Shown: positions 1 through 5,781 of the stretch, piece after piece | How positions within the stretch are numbered: position 1 is the stretch's first letter | Layout of the letters: each line of letters opens with the position of its first letter | Assembly (NCBI RefSeq): GCF_019052655.1 | Contig: NZ_JAHQVB010000022.1 | Location: forward strand, 1-31,235 | Source: Holdemanella porci | GTDB taxonomy: Bacteria > Bacillota_I > Bacilli_A > Erysipelotrichales > Erysipelotrichaceae | Length of the DNA: 31,235 nucleotides | Direction: 5' to 3' | Notes under the pieces: model-generated | Seen by the model: only the letters and a program-made list of their open reading frames with translations | Told to the model about the DNA's origin: nothing | Databases searched by the model: none | Made by a program: the position numbers and the translations under genes

Positions 1-376
1 TATGCTTTTTAACGTAATCACGATATCGTTCGCAAAAGTAGCTATACTGGTAAAATGGACTCTTGATTGACCGACAATCATCAACATATGCTTCCCATAG
101 CAGTTTGATTGTGGTTCCTGGCTTTAATAGTTCCTTATGGATGTAATCAAAATCAGGTTGCTTAATGGATAAATTGATTTTCAACTCCTGTTCAAATAAT
201 AAATTTTGGACATCTGATTTACTGAGATCTTTAATAGATGACCAACACACTTTCTTGTCATCAGCTACATTAAAAATTTTTCTTATTGTATCCCTTGAAA
301 TTTTAAGAGATACAGAAATCTGTCGTTGAGTATAGTTTTGTGATCTCATTTCCAAAACTCTTTTAACATCCCGCAT
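1..376 (-). CDS. IS21-family transposase IstA, N-terminal part (runs off the window)
   Basis: The minus-strand reading frame starts at ATG 376-374 and stays open to the left edge (125 codons). It begins MRDVKRVLEMRSQNYTQRQI, which reads as a helix-turn-helix DNA-binding region (about residues 1-35, with SVSLKISRDTIRKIF as the recognition part). Later residues include FDYIHKELLKPGTTIKLLWE and YSYFCERYRDYVKK, the segment that precedes the DDE catalytic core in IstA proteins. A purine-rich GGAGGCG lies about 8 bases before the start. The catalytic core and the partner ATPase IstB would lie outside the window. The family assignment is from recognised motif wording, not from a search. Confidence 0.75.
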   Translation of the reverse strand, partial: MRDVKRVLEMRSQNYTQRQISVSLKISRDTIRKIFNVADDKKVCWSSIKDLSKSDVQNLLFEQELKINLSIKQPDFDYIHKELLKPGTTIKLLWEAYVDDCRSIKSPFYQYSYFCERYRDYVKKH

Positions 377-483
377 AAAAAAACGCCTCCTAATCGCAAG
401 ACTAGATAAGTATACTTACCTGTTTTTATCTTACAACAGGAGGATGATATTTTATATCTACAATATGGGTGTGGACTTATACA
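1..483 (-). mobile_element. IS21-family insertion sequence, one end only
   Basis: The N-terminal part of an istA-like transposase reads leftwards out of the window, so only one end of the element is present. Upstream of its start codon (377-483) there is no other gene. A possible element tip is the TGT on the minus strand at 483-481, beginning TGTATAAGTCCACACCC, since IS21 elements usually end in TG...CA. The tip and any target duplication cannot be confirmed without the other end, so the boundary is an inference. Confidence 0.6.
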
Positions 484-554
484 ACGGATTCAATTGCCTT
501 CGTCGCCGTATCAACTGGACTTATTTTACCATTCAGCTGTGACCAACTTTTAAA

Positions 555-882
555 AACGATCCTGAAAAGATTCTAAATCGCTGTTTGGATTTTCAAGTTG
601 AAGACGAAGTTCTTCTGCCATATCTGAAAATTTCATGATTTTGTTACTTCTGTAGTTCCTATTGACGACAATACATTTGAATGGTACCTTAATCTTAGCG
701 GCGAGAGTTAAGTAAAAGCAAGAATGAATCTCAGTGGTACTAAAAACAAAAACACCATGAAATTAGAGGAAATTGAAGATATTTCCTCATTACATATAAC
801 GGATGAAAAAAGACAGTCCAGAATATTTTCTTTACTTCATAGGCTGCTATTAAATTCGAAAAATAAAACACGTAGGAGTTGA
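555..882 (+). pseudogene. decayed serine-recombinase-like C-terminal remnant
   Basis: Two overlapping frames can be joined into one protein-like tail. Frame one (555 to about 636) gives NDPEKILNRCLDFQVEDE and ends at a TGA. Shifting frame near 632 gives VPIDDNTFEWYLNLSGES, then a TAA at 709-711, then an open tail to a TGA at 880-882 that contains LLHRLLLNSKNKTRRS. The phrase FEWYLNLSG resembles the extreme C-terminus of large serine recombinases, where a short beta strand of this kind is common. One frameshift and one stop mean it is not functional. Nothing else coding is seen between 484 and 931. The family call is tentative. Confidence 0.45.
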
Positions 883-901
883 TTGATTTCAACTCCTTTT
901 T
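875..901 (+). terminator. intrinsic terminator after the recombinase remnant
   Basis: An 8-bp perfect stem (GGAGTTGA at 875-882 with TCAACTCC at 889-896) encloses a 6-base loop and is followed by a T run. A weak promoter for the next gene (TTGATT at 883-888, 17-base spacer, CATAAT at 906-911) overlaps it. Confidence 0.6.
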
Positions 902-931
902 CCTTCATAATACTTTTATTGAGGTTAATGT

Positions 932-1681
932 ATGGATTATGTATATGTGACAAAAGAAAATATTGAACAAGAACACATTTGTTGTGCCATTAGTAGTAAT
1001 TCAGATGTCCAAGTAAGATCAAAGAAAGATTGGTTGTCTGATCGCTTTGAAGAAGGACTTGTCTTTATTAAATCATCTGTAAGAGGGAAATGCTTTATTG
1101 AGTATATTCCTGCAAAGAATGCGTGGATTGGTGTGGACGCAGAAAATTATATGTATATTGATTGTCTATGGGTTTGTGGATCTTTAAAGGGTCATGGCTA
1201 TTCGAGTGAATTATTAAATATGTGTATTGAAGACAGTAAGAAGAAGGGAATGGATGGAATTTGTATCTTATCTACAAAAAAGAAGACGCCGTATCTTGCA
1301 GATCCTAAATTTTTAACATATAAAGGTTTTAAAATCTCTGATGAAGCGAGTAATGGTATTCAATTGTGGTACTTGAATTTTAATGATTCAAAAGTTCCTC
1401 AATTTAAATCTTGTGCAAAAGAATGTCATATCGAAGAGTCTGGCTTTGTCTTATATTATACAAGTCAATGTCCTTTTAATGCGAAGTATGTTCCGATTAT
1501 AGAGAATGTTTCAAAAGAACAAAATATAGAATTTAAAGCGATTCATATAGATACAAAAGAAAAGGCGCAGAATGCGCCAACTCCTATCACTACCTATGCC
1601 TTATTCTATAATGGTGATTATATAACGAATGATGTAATGAATGAGAAGAAGTTTTTAAAACTTGTTGAAAAGCTAAAATAG
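932..1681 (+). CDS. GNAT-family N-acetyltransferase with C-terminal YoaP-like domain
   Basis: This 249-residue protein has an N-terminal acetyltransferase-like half. It shows the beta4-alpha3 acetyl-CoA signature region as IDCLWVCGSLKGHGYSSELL (about residues 77-96), followed by MCIEDSKKKGMDGICIL. The C-terminal half (about residues 165-249) has VLYYTSQCPFNAKYVP and resembles the YoaP domain, which follows the GNAT fold in Bacillus YoaP-type proteins and is thioredoxin-like in character. The substrate is unknown for the family. GAGG at 921-924 lies seven bases before the ATG. The gene stands alone between a terminator and a convergent small ORF. Domain architecture is recognised with good confidence; function beyond predicted acetyl transfer is not known. 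Confidence 0.75.
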   Translation: MDYVYVTKENIEQEHICCAISSNSDVQVRSKKDWLSDRFEEGLVFIKSSVRGKCFIEYIPAKNAWIGVDAENYMYIDCLWVCGSLKGHGYSSELLNMCIEDSKKKGMDGICILSTKKKTPYLADPKFLTYKGFKISDEASNGIQLWYLNFNDSKVPQFKSCAKECHIEESGFVLYYTSQCPFNAKYVPIIENVSKEQNIEFKAIHIDTKEKAQNAPTPITTYALFYNGDYITNDVMNEKKFLKLVEKLK

Positions 1682-1684
1682 GCA

Positions 1685-1948
1685 CTAATTATCTTGAGAC
1701 ATGATGGTTTTAAATAATAAATATACCAAGTAAATTGTGTTTAGTGCAAATGGAACAATCAGATTGGTACTAATAAGGCTTGCAAAAAATAGAATGTGGG
1801 ATAAGGAATTTTCTTCTCCACTCACAATCACATATGGAGACATTGCCATAGTTAAAAAGATCAAAAAATAGATTGCTAAAATGACTAGAAATGATTCTTG
1901 TCTTGTTTCATTCGTAAATTCCTTCTTGATCTCATATTTGGCTTGCAC
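1685..1948 (-). CDS. small putative membrane protein, uncertain start
   Basis: The frame encodes 87 residues with two probable membrane helices (about residues 20-42 and 50-80; FLVILAIYFLIFLTMAMSPY is typical). No family is recognised. The only upstream start is GTG at 1948-1946, a TAG stop lies a few codons further upstream, and no ribosome binding site is visible. The first ATG inside the frame falls in the first helix. The start also overlaps the likely promoter of the opposite thi operon. It may be a decayed gene or a chance ORF. It converges with the acetyltransferase gene, three bases apart. Confidence 0.35.
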   Translation of the reverse strand: MQAKYEIKKEFTNETRQESFLVILAIYFLIFLTMAMSPYVIVSGEENSLSHILFFASLISTNLIVPFALNTIYLVYLLFKTIMSQDN

Positions 1949-1971
1949 TTTAAATTGTTTTGTACTAAAAT
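1943..1971 (+). promoter_or_regulatory. candidate promoter of the thi operon
   Basis: TTGCAC (1943-1948) and TAAAAT (1966-1971) are separated by 17 bases and lie about 20 bases before the TPP riboswitch. The -10 box is one base off consensus; the -35 box is weak (3 of 6). Confidence 0.45.
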
Positions 1972-1990
1972 TCTAAATGTAGTAGATAAA

Positions 1991-2066
1991 TCTGGGGAGC
2001 TATTGCTGAGAGGAAGTTCGACTTCGACCCATTAAACCTGACGGATAATGCCGGCGTAGGAAGTAT
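1991..2066 (+). promoter_or_regulatory. TPP riboswitch (THI element)
   Basis: All the conserved blocks of the thiamine pyrophosphate riboswitch appear in order: GGGGAGC (1994-2000), GCTGAGAGG (2005-2013), GACCC (2026-2030), AACCTGACGG (2035-2044), TAATGCC (2046-2052) and GGCGTAGG (2053-2060). It binds TPP and represses thiamine genes. A terminator directly downstream indicates transcriptional control of thiW-thiM-thiE. Confidence 0.95.
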
Positions 2067-2076
2067 AGATTTTTTT

Positions 2077-2106
2077 GACCTGTCTTTTTACGTTGCAGGT
2101 CTTTTT
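2077..2106 (+). terminator. expression-platform terminator of the TPP riboswitch
   Basis: GACCTG (2077-2082) pairs with CAGGTC (2096-2101) and is followed by TTTTT. Its position just after the aptamer fits termination when TPP is bound. An antiterminator pairing was not worked out. Confidence 0.8.
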
Positions 2107-2120
2107 ATTTTATTGCCTTA

Positions 2121-2256
2121 CTGTAGGGGAGCGCCTAGAGTATAGAAAACAAGCGAGGGAGCCTGAATTGACAGGATGAGAGAGGACTGTTTGTCTAATA
2201 CCGAGACCACAGATGGTTTTTTGCGTGTTTTCTAGGCCATCTGTATCTGTAGGAGG
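2121..2256 (+). promoter_or_regulatory. second structured leader before thiW, class unknown
   Basis: The 150 bases between the riboswitch terminator and thiW hold no gene but strong potential structure. TAGAAAACA (2143-2151) pairs with TGTTTTCTA (2226-2234). Inside are CCTG/CAGG with loop AATTGA (2162-2175) and a stacked hairpin CTGT-GTCT/AGAC-ACAG (2187-2212). ACAGATGG (2209-2216) can alternatively pair with CCATCTGT (2237-2244), which is next to the Shine-Dalgarno sequence at 2251-2256. Some words recall the TPP aptamer (GGGGAGC 2126-2132, TGAGA 2177-2181, TAATACC 2196-2202), but the spacing is too short and GACCC/ACCTG are missing. It may be a decayed or altered TPP riboswitch copy or a different RNA class. 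Confidence 0.5.
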
Positions 2257-2263
2257 TAGTATT

Positions 2264-2797
2264 ATGAATAAACACAATTACTTATTAAGCTTAGTCTTTT
2301 TTTCAATGATGGTAGCTGTTGGAGTAGTCATTTCTCCAATCTTACGTGTAGAAGGAATGTGTCCTATGGCACACTTGATTAATATCACAATGGCTGTATT
2401 TATGGGGCCTTGGTATTCATTTCTTTGTGCTTTAGCTATTGGTTTAATTCGTATGACAGTTATGGGAATTCCACCATTGGCTTTAACTGGTGCCATTTTT
2501 GGAGCTACATTATCTGGTATTTTATATCGTGTTAGTAAAGGAAAAATCTGGGCTGCCGTACTTGGTGAAGTCATTGGTACAGGTTTAATTGGTTCTGTTC
2601 TTTCATATCCAGTGATGACATATTTATGGGGAAGAACTGGACTTACATGGATGTTCTATGTACCTAGCTTTTTAATGGGTACAATCATCGGTGGAAGTAT
2701 TGCGTATGTTTTATTGAAGTCGATGTCTCGTAGTGGAATCCTAGAAAATATTCAAAGAAAGTTAGGAGTGCAAAAATTTGTTGAAACAAACGAATAA
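2264..2797 (+). CDS. ThiW, predicted thiazole-precursor ECF transporter S-component
   Basis: ThiW-type proteins are small integral membrane substrate-binding subunits predicted to import the thiazole precursor of thiamine together with a shared ECF energizing module, which is not in this window. The 177-residue product has about five or six hydrophobic helices and the family-like stretch VEGMCPMAHLINITMAVFMG near residues 30-49. The ATG at 2264 is chosen because AGGAGG (2251-2256) lies seven bases upstream; an upstream in-frame ATG at 2213 lies inside the leader RNA and lacks a ribosome binding site. It is the first gene of the riboswitch-controlled operon and overlaps thiM by 20 bases. The operon partners thiM and thiE, which use the thiazole, support the assignment. 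Confidence 0.85.
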   Translation: MNKHNYLLSLVFFSMMVAVGVVISPILRVEGMCPMAHLINITMAVFMGPWYSFLCALAIGLIRMTVMGIPPLALTGAIFGATLSGILYRVSKGKIWAAVLGEVIGTGLIGSVLSYPVMTYLWGRTGLTWMFYVPSFLMGTIIGGSIAYVLLKSMSRSGILENIQRKLGVQKFVETNE

Positions 2798-3548
2798 TTT
2801 GATTCACTGTATCACAAATCCGATTTCAATTAATGATTGTGCAAATCTTATATTAGCTTTAGGAGCGAAGCCAATTATGGCTTGTCACCCCGATGAAGTT
2901 GATGATATCACTTGCCATTCTGCGGCTTTGGCATTAAATTTAGGTAACTTTGATGATGTAAGAGCTAAGTCTATGATGATTAGTGCAAAATGTGCCAAAG
3001 AAAAAGGAATACCATTCATTTTAGATTTGGTTGGAGTGGCTTGTTCAACACTTCGATTAAATTATGCCAAAGAACTTGTTTCTTTATATTGTCCAACCGT
3101 CATTAAAGGGAACATCAGTGAATGTAAAGCTTTTTATGGGATGACAAGTCATGCGCACGGTGTAGATGCGGATGTTCTCGATGAAGAGAATATCTATGAA
3201 AGCGCAAAATGGCTAAAGGACATGGCTTTACATCTTGGTTGTGTAGTTGTTTGTAGCGGCAAGATTGATGTCATTACAGATGGTAAAGACGTGAATTTAA
3301 TTTCAAATGGTTGTGAAATGCTTTCAAGAATCACAGGCACTGGATGTATGTTAAATGTGGCAATCGCTACATTTTTAGCTAGTTATTCTCCATTATTGGC
3401 TTGTATTAAGGCAACTTGTTATTATGAAGTTGCTGCAGAAAAGACGAAAAGTGAAGGACCTGGAACTTTTCATATGCATTTTATGGATGAGATCTATAAA
3501 CTTACCAGTTTTGATGAATCTTTGTTTAAAATTGAGGTGTTAGGATGA
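2778..3548 (+). CDS. thiM: hydroxyethylthiazole kinase
   Basis: ThiM phosphorylates 4-methyl-5-(2-hydroxyethyl)thiazole with ATP so that it can enter thiamine synthesis. The 256-residue product shows the family motifs VIKGNISECKAFYG (about residues 112-125) and RITGTGCMLNVAIATF (about residues 187-202), the latter with the conserved Cys and glycine-rich phosphate loop. Length is normal (about 260). The start is a TTG at 2778, inside the end of thiW, with AGGAG at 2764-2768; a second TTG at 2781 is possible. thiE follows with an ATGA overlap, so the genes are translationally coupled. The pathway context (thiazole uptake, kinase, coupling enzyme) is consistent. Confidence 0.92.
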   Translation: MLKQTNNLIHCITNPISINDCANLILALGAKPIMACHPDEVDDITCHSAALALNLGNFDDVRAKSMMISAKCAKEKGIPFILDLVGVACSTLRLNYAKELVSLYCPTVIKGNISECKAFYGMTSHAHGVDADVLDEENIYESAKWLKDMALHLGCVVVCSGKIDVITDGKDVNLISNGCEMLSRITGTGCMLNVAIATFLASYSPLLACIKATCYYEVAAEKTKSEGPGTFHMHFMDEIYKLTSFDESLFKIEVLG

Positions 3549-4174
3549 AAAAAGTAGATTATACATTATATTTTATTACCAATTCAGATGGTTATGATGA
3601 AGAAACTTTTTTAAATAAAGTTAAAGGGGCATGTCTAGGTGGAGCAACCATTATACAGCTTCGTGAAAAAAATAAGTCGACTTTAGAGTACTATGAACTC
3701 GCTTTAAAAGTAAAAGAGATTACTGATTTTTATCATATTCCATTAATTATTGATGATCGAATCGATGTCGCAATGGCTGTAGGATGTGGTGTTCATTTAG
3801 GAAATGAAGATATGCCAATTTCTGTAGCTCGTAAAATAATGGGAAAAGATTGTATTATTGGGGCTACCGCAAAGACTGTTGAAGTTGCAAAAAAAGCAGA
3901 GGCTGATGGTGCTGACTATTTGGGTTGTGGTGCTATTTATCCGACAAAGACGCATGTGAAGACGACGATTACGAGTGTGGAAACATTGAATGGCATTTGT
4001 TCGGCTGTCAAGATTCCGGTCTGTGCGATTGGAGGATTAAATAAAGACAATCTTTCTGTTTTAGAAAAGAGTCCTATTCAAGGTGTTTGTGTTGTATCGG
4101 CTATTATGGATCAAGAGGATACAAAAAAAGCAGCTGAAGAATTGAAGAAATCGATTCAAAAAATCGTGGCATAA
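3545..4174 (+). CDS. thiE: thiamine-phosphate synthase
   Basis: ThiE joins thiazole phosphate to hydroxymethylpyrimidine diphosphate to make thiamine phosphate. The 209-residue TIM-barrel protein has the expected motifs: IIQLREKNKS (about residues 35-44), IDDRIDVAMAVGCGVHLGNEDMP (about residues 66-88), IGATAKT, GCGAIYPTKTHVKTT (about residues 127-141), PVCAIGGL and VCVVSAIM. It starts four bases before the thiM stop (ATGA overlap). No pyrimidine kinase (thiD) is nearby, so the pyrimidine half must come from elsewhere in the genome or from uptake. The operon ends in a terminator that overlaps the stop codon. Confidence 0.94.
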   Translation: MKKVDYTLYFITNSDGYDEETFLNKVKGACLGGATIIQLREKNKSTLEYYELALKVKEITDFYHIPLIIDDRIDVAMAVGCGVHLGNEDMPISVARKIMGKDCIIGATAKTVEVAKKAEADGADYLGCGAIYPTKTHVKTTITSVETLNGICSAVKIPVCAIGGLNKDNLSVLEKSPIQGVCVVSAIMDQEDTKKAAEELKKSIQKIVA

Positions 4175-4195
4175 CAAATGCCACTTTTATTTTTG
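4166..4195 (+). terminator. terminator of the thi operon
   Basis: GTGGCAT (4166-4172) pairs perfectly with ATGCCAC (4178-4184) over a 5-base loop, followed by TTTTATTTTT. It overlaps the thiE stop codon. Confidence 0.85.
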
Positions 4196-4217
4196 AAAAA
4201 TATAACCTAAAATAGTA

Positions 4218-5597
4218 ATTGCGAGAGAAAGAAAAATATTAGTGCTTTCAATCACCATTGTTGCCCTCGTATTGATTCTTGAAGCATGTATATTAAGATA
4301 TGTAAATGAAAAGAATGTGCAAACCACATCCTATGTATTATTGGATCGTGTGATTGCGGATCTTGATAAAAATGAGTCGAATGAAGAGCGATTTGTGAAA
4401 TAATTAAAAGATGATTATATAGTACGTGCTAAAGCCATATCTTATATTGTGGATGCCAAGCCGGAAGTTGAATATGATATTGATAAACATCAAAAAATCG
4501 CATCTTTAATGTCCGTGGATGAAATTCATTTTATTGATGATACGGGAACGATCTATTCGGGTTCGATACCTAAGTATTTTGGATATAGCTTTGATTCAGG
4601 TGAACAAATGGCTTTCTTTAAACAGATGTTAAATAATAAAGATTTAACATTATGCCAGGATGTCACGCCAAATACGGCTGAAGCTAAAGAGATGATGTAT
4701 GCGATTACTTGGAATGAGTCGAAAACGCATATGGTTCAAGTGGGTATTACGCCAAAGCGTCTTTTAAAGGAGTTGAAACAAAACTAAATTTCAAATGTTG
4801 TAGCTGATATGCCTGTGTATAAGGGAATGGAAATTTATGTGGTGGACGCAAAGACAAAAAAGATTTTGGGAGCAACAGATGCATCGTGGGTTGGAAATAC
4901 GGCTCATTTCAATCATAAAGGCTATCGATTTGTAAAACGTAAACATGGAGATTATATTGTAGCTGTATGTATGTTGGAGTCAATGAATGCTCAAACTAAT
5001 ATTGTTGCGATATTGATTGTCGGTATTTATCTAACTTCAGCTTCATGCTTACTTGTTTTAATGCTTTCTAGAGTATTAAAGGAGAAGTATGAAAAAGAAA
5101 AGTATATGTATACTTCAAATACGGATGAATTGACGAAATGTTTCAATCGACGTGCGTATGATACGGATATGGAACAGTTAGATTTAAATACGGAATGGGC
5201 TTATATATTTTTAGACTTAAATGGTTTAAAACAAGCCAATGATTCACTTGGGCATAGTGCAGGAGATGAACTGATTTGTGCGGCTAGTAACTGCATGAAG
5301 TTTGCGTTTGCCTCTTATGGAAAAATATATCGTATTGGTGGAGATGTATTTGTCGTATTGATTCAAGAATCTGTATCGAATATCGATTCTATATTACAAG
5401 TATTTGATGTGACTATTCATGATTGGCATGGTAAGTATTCCAATTCAATATCTGTATCATATGGTGTCGTCAAGTCTTCTGAACAAGATTTTGATTCAAT
5501 TCATTCTGTTTCTAAATTAGCGGATGAAAGAATGTATAAGAGTAAATCTGAGTATTATAATATAAGTGGTAATGATCGAAGAAGCTATAACGAATAA
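4218..5597 (+). pseudogene. membrane GGDEF protein gene interrupted by two in-frame TAA codons
   Basis: One continuous frame reads an N-terminal membrane helix (ILVLSITIVALVLILEACIL, near 4236), an extracytoplasmic sensory region, a second membrane helix (IVAILIVGIYLTSASCLLVL, near 5000) and a GGDEF domain. TAA codons at 4401-4403 and 4785-4787 interrupt it, yet the frame continues exactly on both sides with no insertion or deletion. The GGDEF domain has TDELTKCFNRRAY, FLDLNGLKQANDSLGHSAGD and RIGGDVF, so the signature is GGDVF rather than GGDEF and the metal-binding glutamate is replaced. No good start or ribosome binding site is visible. The family makes or senses cyclic di-GMP; this copy looks recently inactivated. 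Two TAA codons in one gene make recoding unlikely. A terminator follows. Confidence 0.8.
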
Positions 5598-5617
5598 GTG
5601 TTTAGCTTCTTTTTTTT
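5580..5617 (+). terminator. terminator after the GGDEF pseudogene
   Basis: AGAAGCTA (5580-5587) pairs perfectly with TAGCTTCT (5603-5610), followed by seven T residues. The stem includes the last codons and stop of the gene. Confidence 0.8.
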
Positions 5618-5629
5618 GTTAATTTTTAG

Positions 5630-5643
5630 TGTAAGCACTAACA
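5630..5643 (+). promoter_or_regulatory. cre site (CcpA catabolite repression) upstream of the glucoside operon
   Basis: TGTAAGCACTAACA matches the cre consensus TGWAANCGNTNWCA at 13 of 14 positions; only the central G is changed to A. It sits inside an inverted repeat TTAGTG-TAAG-CACTAA (5626-5641). A possible promoter (TTGTTA 5616-5621, 17 bases, TAACAA 5639-5644) would be covered by it, which fits repression when preferred sugars are present. The gene context of a PTS sugar operon supports the call. Confidence 0.65.
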
Positions 5644-5711
5644 ATTGGTAAAAATTTTCATAAATTGAGAATTGAATTATCGGAAGAAGAAAATAATTTT
5701 CTAAACAAATA

Positions 5712-5739
5712 TGACATATTGAAAATGAATTTTATGTCA
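5712..5739 (+). promoter_or_regulatory. inverted repeat in the operon leader, possible operator
   Basis: TGACATA (5712-5718) and TATGTCA (5733-5739) form a perfect 7-bp inverted repeat with a 14-base centre, about 45 bases before the first gene. It could be an operator for the RpiR regulator encoded in the operon or an mRNA hairpin. No second copy was found near the rpiR promoter, so the assignment is weak. Confidence 0.3.
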
Positions 5740-5781
5740 CTTATGATGAATTTGCGAAATGACAAAGAAAGGAGAAATGAT

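Noticed and set aside
2213..2263. Upstream ATG for thiW
   Set aside because: It lies inside the structured leader without a ribosome binding site; AGGAGG fits the ATG at 2264.
4401..4787. Stop codon reassignment or readthrough in the GGDEF gene
   Set aside because: All other genes in the window use TAA as a normal stop, so two nonsense mutations are more likely.
5665..5781. Upstream in-frame extension of the Old Yellow Enzyme-type gene (39 extra residues)
   Set aside because: No ribosome binding site, no family similarity, and it runs through an inverted repeat; AAAGGAG fits the ATG at 5782.
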